A stretch of DNA of 64,000 bases from Eutreptiella sp. 'Long Island Sound 2002' (Eukaryota > Euglenozoa > Euglenophyceae > Eutreptiales > Eutreptiaceae): positions 37,868,947 to 37,932,946 of the forward strand of contig OZ038388.1 of the NCBI GenBank assembly GCA_964036045.1, read 5' to 3'. This document shows, in pieces, positions 31,775 to 42,136 of this stretch (positions within the stretch are counted from its first letter, which is position 1; the number at the start of each line of letters is the position of its first letter). The position numbers and the translations under genes were made by a program. The notes under the pieces were generated by a model, which saw only the letters and a list, made by a program, of their open reading frames with translations, had not been told where the DNA came from and did no database searches.

Positions 31775-31941
31775 ACAAAGTCGTTCACATTACTAATCCA
31801 TGTCATTGATGTACCTTGGAGAACTCACTGGGCTTGTTATGCATAATGGAGGCTTCAAACTCTAACCAGCTGGTGATATGCATGCTCATGCCTGTCATGC
31901 CCGTCTGCCAGCATGTCCATGCCAGTACAGTACATTATATA

Positions 31942-32370
31942 TTACCATATAAATAACCTAACATCCCGGTTCATCCCCTTGTAGACAAATACGGCTTCCC
32001 CCCCCCCCGACAGGCAGATGCTTATTGTTTTCAAGTGCTGTGAACGACCCAAATCTCCAACAATACCCTGTAAATCGGAGAGACACACGCCCGTTAATGC
32101 AAGATCAATCTTCAGTCTCCGCAATTGTGGTGCCAATCCCAATGCCCCGAGCCCATTGAAATCAGGACCACTCAGCTGGTTATGGTGCAGGTCAATATCC
32201 AATTTACGCAATGCTGGTGCGAACCGCAACATTGCTACATGTGAAATGCACCGATTGGTGAGACAGCAGTCCCCGACCGACAGACACAGTGTATGCAGCA
32301 ATTTTAGGTTCGTACAAGCTTCAACAACATGACGCGGGCCAATGTCACCGATATAGTTTTCCGTGAGGTC
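31942..32370 (-). pseudogene. Leucine-rich-repeat protein fragment cut by LTR insertion
   Basis: The minus-strand frame is open from 32370 to 31942. It shows repeating LRR units such as FAPALRKLDIDLHHNQLSG, LAPQLRRLKIDLALTG and RSQHLKTISICLSGG, spaced about 28-35 residues in the ribonuclease-inhibitor-like style. The coding phase is continuous right up to position 32370, next to the LTR start at 32372, so the upstream exons were separated by the retrotransposon insertion. The remaining part of the gene is not found in the window. This is the best candidate for a host-gene remnant here. Confidence 0.6.
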
Positions 32371-32371
32371 C

Positions 32372-34715
32372 TGAAGCCGGTTCGGACCCCCGTGGCCATC
32401 TTTGGGTCACTTGGGGTGTGTATCTATGTGCCGGCAAGCCGCCATTGGCTGATATCATACTCTCCCATCCACCTGACCTAACCTGATGTGATAGTGTGAT
32501 AGGTTTGGCCATTCCGGCTATGAGCGGCCATATTCAGTACCGAGGCGCCGCCAGCGGAGATTTATATATCAGAATATCACGAATCAACAGGTTTTTTTTA
32601 TCATAAGGTTTCAGTAATTTTTGAGCCTTTCGTTCTGATTGTCAATGTATCGGCGACTGTCAGTTGGCTCGCGATTTTGCGGTAACCGAATGGTTAACTG
32701 TTATATACAGATATTTTGGCGGAAACCCCGATGAAGGGTCAGATTTCATCAGTAAAGGGTTCGTTGCTTCCGCATTTCTCATATTACATACTCGCAAACT
32801 TAATCCGATTTTTTCAGACTTTCAGAATCGGATTTTCGACTCCGACATCGCCGCACTTGATATGACGAATCTCGAGTGGTCCAATATTTTTCCCCGATCA
32901 CGAATCAGCCTTCCTTGGGTTATGCCCTTCGTTTTGCTTGGAGATATAGGCAAAACAAAATTGATTCGTGAGGCCACTTTGAAAGGTCATATCTCCGGCT
33001 CACGGCGAGTTATAACAATGTCGAGAATTGGGTTGGAACCGCCTTGGTCTCAACTTAATTTAGGAAGCATCAAACGCCTTTGGTGTGTACACATGCCCGG
33101 TGTGTCAAGGGATAAGGCCCAAGAGGGTAGAAAGTGGTTTACAACTCTTGGGCCATGTAACCTAATATTTTATTGCAACTTTCGAGTGTACCGCATGAGT
33201 GTTGGGGTTGCATAGATACTTTCCTTGGGTTCCCACGTATTTTTAACGTGAAGTTATGTCCATGGAGGGGCATGGCATACCATGGTGGGAGCCACTTTTG
33301 AGAGTATGTCTTATATGCATGGTATGTGCTTCGATATGCTCACGCCCATGTTATAGATCTTCGTGTGGCCGATAAGATGGGGAGCCACACGTGACAAGGG
33401 CATTGCCCATGTCCCAATTGTGGAATTCAAAGCGCTAGACTAAGTCTACCGCGTATGTATTGCTCATGGTGTGTTTGGCAAGGAGATCCATGAGTGCACT
33501 CCCATTTTCATGGGGCATGTAGATATGAGTGGCGAAGGTATCTCCATGCACCCGATTGGGGATCCAAGTGGGGGATTTGTTCGCAAATGCTTCCAATCAT
33601 TTGTATATTGAACCAAGTGCGGATATCATGGGTGAGCATAGAGATATACCATCATGACAACTTTGTATTTGGGCATATTTCCATGTTTTTGACCTCAATT
33701 TTTGCTCTTTTTTGCGTTTTGTGTACTTACCTGGTCGGCAAACAGCAAGAAGCCTATGGAGAGTCGAACCATGGTATGTTGTTCATATGTTGGCATATGC
33801 TTTGGAGTTGAACACCACCATATGCCGGATCACGTACTCCATTTGGCTTGGCGAACGAAGGATCATAAGAATTGGTCTCAAGATCATGGGCTGACTTGGG
33901 CAGTGCGTGGCGCCCATATCCGAAGGGGTTCCGAGGGTAAAGTGGGGATGTACATGGGCATTGACCTTTGGTCTCCATCCTCCATGAATACTAGACTTCG
34001 ATTCCATGCATACTTTGAGCCTTCAGATAAGTGGTAACTTCAATTTTGAGCATATATTTGATATATGGCCAATATGGTGTGAATTGGCAGTTTTTGGCAT
34101 GTTATGAGTTCAAACTCATGGGGCATATCTCTAAGCCCATTCGATCCCAAGTCCAACCAAGGTTATGTCAGGGTAGGGCATGGTCCTGAGTGCCACTCTA
34201 GGCCATGACACGCCACCTCCCCAGTGGTGCTAGGATTTAGAGGCTTGGGAGTGAACACATTTTTGGGGTTTATGTAGAGACTTTTGACACATGGCATTCA
34301 GCCATCTCAATTGACCTGGTTCAGGGCAATATGTTGGTGAGTCAGGGGAAGGTCTTGAGTCCAGGGAATGAGGGGTTTATGGCTGTGAATGTGTACGTTT
34401 ACCTCTTTCCCCAACTTTGCTTGATATGTGTTCATATGCCACGTTCAGGGCTTTCTTCCTTGGTGCAATTTTTGTACACGCCCGCCACCGTGAGACGACC
34501 GGTGTGCTGAACGGAAGCCCGCAGTGTGGATTGGGTTATTGCTGTATTTGTGGGATCTGGTTGCTGTTCAGGGTTGAAGGAGGATAGTACTTTCTATATT
34601 TTTGGATTTGGAACCCTGGATTTTGATAAATGCAATCGTTGATCAGGAGCAAGTCAGCAGGGGTAACAGGCGGAAGGGGCACAGCAGGGGCCGGTCCTGG
34701 TAGGGACCTTCTTTA
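32372..34715 (+). repeat. LTR A (5' LTR of chromovirus copy 1)
   Basis: Starts TGAAGCCGGTTCGG directly after the LRR fragment. It is homologous to 46333-48688 and 57175-59208. The end is inferred from a primer-site-like sequence at 34716 and does not finish in the usual CA, so the 3' limit is uncertain. It contains conserved short ORFs (105 and 111 codons) that I judge non-coding. Confidence 0.75.
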
Positions 34716-36188
34716 TGGTATCAGAGGCGTACCTGCTGCCCCTACCTACCGCCGACCCGGGGACTTGGGCCCCTATGAGCCCTGCCCAAGTACGCCCCGG
34801 GTGCGTATTGTGGACTCGGTGGAGACCACGCCGGAGATTGGAGCCATAGAAGAGCCGAGACGCTCAAGAGCATGGCGAACTCCGGAAGTTGAAGCCCGAA
34901 GAGAAGTACGACATTCGGGAAAGAGAGGACTTGACATGGAGGACCTGGTCTCCATGTGCGAGCGTCGCTGCCGCAAGGCATGCAACCTCCGCTCCGCCGC
35001 GGAGGACTCTGAGGAGGCCTGCCATTCAGGCAGCAGTGGAGGACGGGCCCGGCGCTACCGGAAGCGCGGGTCACCCAAGCCCGCGGCAGGGGACGCCGGG
35101 GCTATGGATACGGACCCCAGCCCGGTCAGGCTGTGGGAATCCGAGGGGCACTCCGATGGCTATCGGACCTGTTTCCCCTCGGAGTCGGAGGAGATGTCAG
35201 CGCCGACCGCCAGGGCGCATACGGCCCCCGAGCCCGCCGTAAAGCACGACGCCGAGGGCTTGGAGAGGCCAGCCAGGGCCAGGACGGCACCTGTGCCCCG
35301 GCACACGGGACCAGAGATGGACGCCGTGGGCGATACGCCCACGGGCGATGGGTCCGAGGCGCCTGGAACCGCGGGATGCGCCGAATCAGGTGGAAAGCAA
35401 GCTGAGTGCCACTGCGAGCACGTGTCCTTCCTCATGGGCAAGTACCCAAAGATGGGGATGGACGCCATCGTGCACCGCCTCGACTGCCTGGACAACGCGA
35501 AGGACGGCCTAGAGGAGGACGTCGCCGGGATCCTGGATGACCAGTCGGCCGCGGAGAAAGACATGGAGGAGCTGCGAGCGGAACGGGACCAGTACCGGGA
35601 GAATCTGGAACTGGCCCTGGAGAAGCAGCAGCGAGTGGTGGACAGCCTCCTCCACCTGGTGGAGGACATGTCGGGACGCCTGAAAAGGCTAGAGGAGCTA
35701 CAGCCCCTCGCCTCGGGTCCGGAGCTCCCGGCAAAGCCGGCAGCGGCAGAGCTGGTGGAGCGGGTTAAGACCCTCCGGAGCGCCATGGAGAAACCATTGG
35801 GCGGTCCGGCAGAGGCACCCTACGCGCCTCCGCGTGTTGACCCGGGTGCGCTGCCGTTTGTTCCCATGTTCAGCGAATCCACAATGCTCGGGGAACACAC
35901 GGCACCGGCTGGGTCCATGCGGGAAGGGCACGTAACCTCGGACCCGAGGAACCTGACGGTACAGATGTCCCACGCCGCCCAAGATCTACCGATCACTACG
36001 ACTGCCCATGCAGTTTATGCGGAAGAGGAGATCCAGAGCCAGACCATGCAGGGGCGAACCATGGGAAGCGCTGACGGACATGGTCGAGGTCATCCAGGCG
36101 GAAACCTGTGGGCGAAGGACCCCAATATGGGAATATGGACGGCCGATGGAGCAAGTCCTTCCCGCATTCCAAACCCCATGGGTTCAGG
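34630..36188 (+). pseudogene. Gag, N-terminal half (copy 1), split by insertion
   Basis: The frame opens with MQSLIRSKSAGVTGGRGTAG and matches the first 520 residues of the copy-2 Gag. It has a disordered Arg/Glu/Pro-rich N-terminal part. A CHCEHVSFLMGKYPKMGMDA block and a coiled coil (DDQSAAEKDMEELRAERDQY onward) follow. Homology to copy 2 stops after I-P-N-P-M-G at 36188, where the 4.39-kb nested LTR element begins; the ORF then reads 49 unrelated residues from its LTR before stopping at 36336. Removing the insertion and one target copy shifts the phase by one and joins this frame to that at 40585. Gag is therefore interrupted only by the insertion. Confidence 0.85.
34716..34727 (+). promoter_or_regulatory. 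Candidate tRNA-iMet primer-binding site
   Basis: TGGTATCAGAGG matches the plant-type initiator-Met primer site TGGTATCAGAGC in 11 of 12 bases. It lies about 86 bases inside the open gag frame, so either translation starts downstream or the match is chance. Confidence 0.45.
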
Positions 36189-36857
36189 TGTCATATGCTT
36201 GTGCTTGGGTGCATATAGAAAACCCATTTTCCTTGTCTTGCACTTAAAAATCAAATTGTTTCCAATGTTCTCCATTACAATTGATCTTGTTGGCAAGTAC
36301 AGGACACAGGCAACAGCAAGAAGACGAGGAACTTGACGAATATCAAGCTGGACCAACTGGCAGGTCCAGTAATACGGGTTCACATGCCTAAATAACAGGA
36401 AAATTAATGTGGCATTAAAATCTCATTAAAAAGGCAATAAAACCTATATTTTAACAACTTTCTGAGTAGTCTATCTTGTCACAGGCCTTGTCAATATCAC
36501 GTAAATTGCCGTCGGCGACAGCAGGCGCCGACAATCGCGACAGGCCTTATGGAGCTTCTAAATAGCTTCAAAATAGCTTCTAATACATTAGAACCTTCTA
36601 AAATGGCATAAAACATGATTCAATCACATTATAAGCATATGGGATGTGATTATTCATGTATGGCTACTAATGTAATCTAGATCTCTGCTCTGTGTGGTGT
36701 ACCTAAGAGCAGTAGACTCTAGCAGTAAGCTATAGGCTTGAAATATGAGCCAAATATGAGTAAATATCCTAGTATCTTAGGATCTTGAAGCTCTATGAGG
36801 TCTTGTAGAGTTCCTCCAGAAACCTTCTGAGAGGCCCAAATGCCCCAACTTATTACA
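36189..36857 (-). repeat. 3' LTR of the nested non-autonomous element
   Basis: A 669-bp terminal direct repeat with TG...CA ends. It is the downstream LTR if the element reads on the minus strand. Confidence 0.9.
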
Positions 36858-39800
36858 CCCCCTTCCTAAGCTTCATGCACATTCACTAAGAATGTTCATG
36901 ACAAGCTGATAATCTAACATAAGGAGGGGTATGGGCATAAGGAACGCTCATATTCAATGCTCTGAGTGTCTACTGTAGTGTCTTACTACCCCCTTCCTAG
37001 AGGTAAAGACATATCTTCACCTAAGAGGGTAAAGTTCCTGAGTCTTAAGTACGTAAAGTAGGGCTCAAAATGAAACATGAAAAACACTAAGCAAAAAGCT
37101 AGCATACAAAGTATGAACAATGACAACCTAAATCTTCAGGCAAAATTTGAGGGTAAGAGTAATACACCTGGATGTAGATGTCTAGATTACAATGAGCTAT
37201 ACGGAAAATCAATAACAATTGAGAATGAAACGCAACATGTGGGGTTAAACCGGAAATTCAAGCTCTGCCCAAGCTGTCTATTGACATGACATGGTGTGCG
37301 TCATCCATAGAGAGGATATACCACCTTACTCAATGGGCGCTTGGCACCAACCCCGAATGCTCCGGCTGGATGCATTTTGGCACCTGCAATGGGTTTCTTG
37401 GCCTGCATTACATGGACAGCGAAAGCGAGGTAGCATCAGTAATGAGTAACTCTGATTAGTTTGGCGGGACGGATTTGAAAAGGGTGGGGGGTGGCCGTCA
37501 CGATGAGACACAACTCATCTGACCCGGATCTGCTCTTCCTTATCCTTGGGTCATTCAAGGATTGATCCGTAAGGGGGTATGGGGATTTATACTAACACTT
37601 CAACCAAAAAGGCGTTGAAAGATATAGTTCTTCATTACTGACCTTTTACTCATACCTTCTAGCTATCACTAAACAAAGCTGAAACATCAGTCACCTATCA
37701 TGCCTAGAAATCATGTACAAAAGAATCAAAATTCCGTCACGGCAATATGCTTTGCACTCCAACCTATGCAACATATGCACCATGGCACACCAGGACATAG
37801 CACACAGCAATCTAATGAGATATGAAGCTAGCGGGAATACTGATTTGTGTAGAAATATCCTAAATGACTTAAATCACCAATGCAAATAATTTGCACGAAA
37901 AGGCGAAAATGTAGAAGTGTGTTGATCATGTAAATTCAGAGAAAGAAGATGTATGGGTTGTGGGAGGTGCTAAAGATGACAAAACCAATGAATTGTGTGT
38001 GAATGTAGGGGATGGGTTTACGGGTAGGGGTGGGTTAGTCCCCTGCGGTTGTTCTAAAACGAAGTAGGTAAGTAGTCATGGCGTTGGAAAGGTCGGCTCT
38101 TTCCTGGATTGACCGCTTAGCTCGAAAGCAAGCCTACATCCTACCCGACTGGAGGGTCGCCACTGCCCCAATAAGCGAGATTGGAGGGTCGCTACTGCCT
38201 CATATAAGCGGAATGAATGATCTGTTGTCTGAGACAAGTAGAAGTAGTAAATCTCCGAAAAATGCTTATCGTAGCATAAGGAAATCGAACTTGTGCGCTG
38301 GCATCTCAGTTTTAATAAAATCCAGTGAGTAGATATGTGCAAACTAGACACCATTACCTTTCCAAAACAGCTTTGATGACTTTCCAACTCACCATAGGCT
38401 CTGAGAAAGGTATTTTTTGGGTACCCTCATGAACACAAACATTGAAAACATGCTTTCATGCACTAAATTGACGACCATGGGAAAAATCCATTCTTGACCA
38501 CAGAAATTCAAGGTAAACATGTTGTCGAAACTACATGCTCCAGTGTGTGTAAAACACCTTGGTTCAGGTTCGAAGTCACCATGGTCCCAGGGAAATGAAT
38601 AAAACCCCAAAACCATTTTGCATGATTTTTCACCAAGTGGTTTGTGTGGTAACTTGTGGCATTTTTACCATAGCCATCCTCATTTTTTGAAAATGAAGGT
38701 GACCCAGGGTTAGAAAGCACATACTCCAGTGTTGTTTGAAAAAATAATATCGAACCTCAAACCATTTTTCTCTTGGAGATATGAAAGAAGCACAAAAGGC
38801 ACTTTTGAGGGGTTTTCATGGGGTGGTTCATGGGTGAAGTTGTTGGGGATAGAAAAAATGGTACAAAAGTTGATCTCAAGAAAGGGAAGTATGGAATAGA
38901 AGCGTTTTACTGTCTACTTTCCATATATGCTTAGTTCAAAATTTTTCATCGCAGTGGCGCGAAGATATGCGTAAAACACCCAAAGTCTTTTTGGGGTGCT
39001 TTAGAGGGTTGGGCAAAAAGTGATTCATGGGTCATCTTGAAAAAATCACAGAAAATAGCCCTTGTTGAGTTAAAACAGGATGAAAACGTCTTTTGAGAGC
39101 CAGCGCTCTCTAGTTCACGTTAGCGCTTTACTTGACGCGTTTTGAGCCAGTGGCGCCAAGTTATTCGTAAAATAGTGTAGGCCATTTTCGACATTTTTGG
39201 TCTTTTGGAACATCAAAAGTTAGTGAAAAACTTCAATGAAATCATAGCTCTGAAGGGGAAGGGAGGGTGCGAAATCGACAATGAAGCTACTGGCGACACG
39301 CCTGCAGCTAGAAAAGCGCGTCAAAGCGCGTGAATAGACGACACAGGGCAACCGGGGGCCGTGTGCAATGAAACAATGAAATGCAACAACACAAACATCA
39401 AAGGCATGCTATGTTACACTTCAAAATTGCAAAGCACAAGGCTGCAGCAGTCTGCAGCGCCTCGAAAACGCGTTGTCGAAGTCCTCCAGCGCTGGTTCAC
39501 GTCGCTCAGCAGCGCGTAGGTCCAAGATCTCCACGAATTTCGACTTGTTTTGACCACTCTTAGGGTATTCTTGAGCAACTCAAAGTAGTCCTTAATGAAA
39601 CTTCAATATCTTCAAGAAAATCAACTGTTCGAACTTGTAGGAGGCTCCAGGAAGTCCAAAGCGTCGCTTTTCGTGGTCTTCGTCGTCGTCGTCGTCGCTG
39701 CAGCGCGCTTGGAACTGCGCTCTCCCAGATTCAAAGTAATTTCAAGGGTTTTTGGAGGTATTTGGAAGGATACCTTCAATTCTTCAAAGTTTCTCCAACT

Positions 39801-39910
39801 TTTCATTAAATTCAAGCAAGGAACTCACCATTATGGAACAGCGTACGCTGGCCCAGCTTCTGCGCGTCGTCCTCGTCGTCGTCGTCCTGCTCGAACTCAG
39901 ATTACTGGAC
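36858..39910 (-). other. Interior of the nested non-autonomous element
   Basis: 3053 bp without a retroelement protein domain on either strand. The longest open frames are about 100 codons and have no recognisable motif. The right part has GAC/GTC trinucleotide runs and short direct repeats. No clear primer-binding site was recognised next to the 39911 LTR. Confidence 0.7.
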
Positions 39911-40579
39911 TGTCATATGCTTGTGCTTGGGTGCATATAGAAAACCCATTTTCCTTGTCTTGCACTGAAAAATCAAATTGTTTCCAATGTTCTCCATTAC
40001 AATTGATCTTGTTGGCAAGTACAGGACACAGGCAACAGCAAGAAGACGAGGAACTTGACGAATATCAAGCTGGACCAACTGGCAGGTCCAGTAATACGGG
40101 TTCACATGCCTAAATAACAGGAAAATTAATGTGGCATTAAACTCTCATTAAAAAGGCAATAAAACCTATATTTTAACAACTTTCTGAGTAGTCTATCTTG
40201 TCACAGGCCTTGTCAATATCACGTAAATTGCCGTCGGCGACAGCAGGCGCCGACAATCGCGACAGGCCTTATGAAGCTTCTAAATAGCTTCAAAATAGCT
40301 TCTAATACATTAGAACCTTCTAAAATGGCATAAAACATGATTAAATCACATTATAAGCATATGGGATGTGATTATTCATGTATGGCTACTAATGTAATCT
40401 AGATCTCTGCTCTGTGTGGTGTACCTAAGAGCAGTAGACTCTAGCAGTAAGCTATAGGCTTGAAATATGAGCCAAATATGAGTAAATATCCTAGTATCTT
40501 AGGATCTTGAAGCTCTATGAGGTCTTGTAGAGTTCCTCCAGAAACCTTCTGAGAGGCCCAAATGCCCCAACTTATTACA
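39911..40579 (-). repeat. 5' LTR of the nested non-autonomous element
   Basis: A 669-bp copy of the repeat at 36189-36857, nearly identical, followed by the second TCAGG target copy. Confidence 0.9.
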
Positions 40580-40584
40580 TCAGG

Positions 40585-42136
40585 CCCAACTGGACCGCCC
40601 TGCATGGAGGAGAGGGATGTACGGGGAGTGTACTCACACCCCCCGGCCACAGGTGGTATCCGTCTCGGTGAAGTGGTGGCTGGGGACGTCGGAGACGCCA
40701 TCAGGATTGACGACCTCAGGGGAATCAAAATCCCCTACTACGATGGCAACCCCTCCAACCTGGATGACTTCATCCTGGATTGGGAGGACTTTGCCGAGGA
40801 GGTCGTCGGTGAGATGCGGGGAGCGCCGCGGGACAAGTGGGTATGCCGGACATTCCCACACCGGCTGGCGCAGGACCTGAAGCAGGAGTTGCGGGATCAG
40901 ATCCGGGAAGGACTGATCCGTACGGAGCAGGCCTGCCTCCAGTGGTTGGAGGATGAGGAGCGGGTGGATGCTCCGAACCAGAAGCTGGAGGACTTGTGGT
41001 CCATCCCGCTGCCGCTGGACCGCGGTGAGTTGCGGGTCCGGGAGTGGAACCGGTACCTGCGAAAGTACCGAAGATGCTCCAAGCTGGTGGAGGACTGGAA
41101 TGAGGCCAGCGAGATCCGCCACCTGCTGAAGGACGTCCTCCCCGGCAACTGGAAGAGGAGAGTGGAGGACGAGGAAAAGAAGAGAGCGAAGAAGCGCGTG
41201 GCGGTGAAGATCATGGCGGCGGAGGATACCCATGCGGGTATCATGGAGTTCTTCAGGAGGAACCTGGGCGAGCCCAACCGGTTGTTGGGACTGAAGAACG
41301 CCGTGTACGTGGAGGTATTTGGAGACTCCATGGGACAAAGGTTGCTGCGCCTCAACAACGTGGAGTGGAGGCGCGGGGAGCCGCTGAGGATGCAGTTCAT
41401 CTTCGCCCGCATGAGCCTGGACGAGATCGTGAAGTACATCACGGTGGAGTTGAAGCTCAATGCGAAGAACGAGGCCCACGTGCAGGATCGACATGGTCAT
41501 GGACAACGAGGCCACCAAGAAGACCGCCATCATCGAGAGATCCAGGAGGACACGGCCAACTCCGCGGAGAATGGTAGTGGAAGTGGCCAAGACCACTGGA
41601 CCTGGTCCCGGGAGGATCACGAGGAGGCCCATCTCTTCGCGTTTGTGGCGCACAACGTGAGGGACCATGGGCAGGATCGGTCCAGATGGAGCCGGGTGGG
41701 ACCCAGGAAGGGCAATGAGCCAAGGAGGATCGGAAAGCCACCACTCTCGTTCCGGGAGTACAGGTCTCAGCACGACGGGTGCTGGGTCTGTTATGGCAAG
41801 GGAAACAACCATGCACACGACCACCGTCCGTGCAAGGTGTATGAGGCGGACAAGAAGGCCTACTTCGCCGCCCGGCCCGAGAAGAAGCCCAAGGAGCAGC
41901 GGATTTCCGATTGGAAGGCGAAGGGCGGAGACGGGGGAAAAGGCCAAGGCAAAGGCCAAGGAAAAGGCGGAGGAAGAGGCTATGGTGGTGGATCTGGCCA
42001 AGACCGACGAGTGAGGTCGTTCGAGGAAGTTGCTGAGGACATGTTGAGGACGTTGGAGGAACTCAAAGCCCAGCAACGTGGTGGACAAAGTCCTGGCGGA
42101 TCGCAGCCGGAAGGTGCTGCGGGAAGTCAAGTCTAG
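40585..42136 (+). pseudogene. Gag, C-terminal half (copy 1): capsid and zinc knuckle
   Basis: Homologous to the second half of the copy-2 Gag. A capsid-like helical region (NPSNLDDFILDWEDFAEEVV, CRTFPHRLAQDLKQELRDQI, RKYRRCSKLVEDWNEASEIR) is followed by a Cys/His segment, CWVCYGKGNNHAHDHRPC. That is a long variant of the zinc knuckle. A GKGQ/RGG-like basic tail follows. It ends at TAG (42134-42136), followed without further stops by pol in the same frame. The part before 40585 belongs to the nested LTR. Confidence 0.85.

Larger units (their letters stand above)
36189..40579 (-). mobile_element. Non-autonomous LTR retrotransposon, 4.39 kb, nested in gag
   Basis: Two direct LTRs of 669 bp (36189-36857 and 39911-40579) begin TGTCATATGC and end TTATTACA. 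They flank a 3.05-kb interior. The 5-bp sequence TCAGG occurs directly before (36184-36188) and after (40580-40584), a perfect target duplication. The LTRs differ at only a handful of positions, so the insertion is recent. On the minus strand GCTTAGGAAGGGGG (36858-36871) adjoins the LTR as a polypurine tract, which fixes the orientation as minus. The interior has no gag, protease, RT or integrase ORF; a GTC/GAC trinucleotide run lies at about 39680-39705. It needs proteins from another element to move. Confidence 0.9.

Noticed and set aside
33494-34037. 105- and 111-codon ORFs in all three LTRs (also 47455-47998 and 58297-58840)
   Set aside because: Most differences between the three LTR copies change the amino acid, which fits neutral LTR drift rather than a conserved protein.
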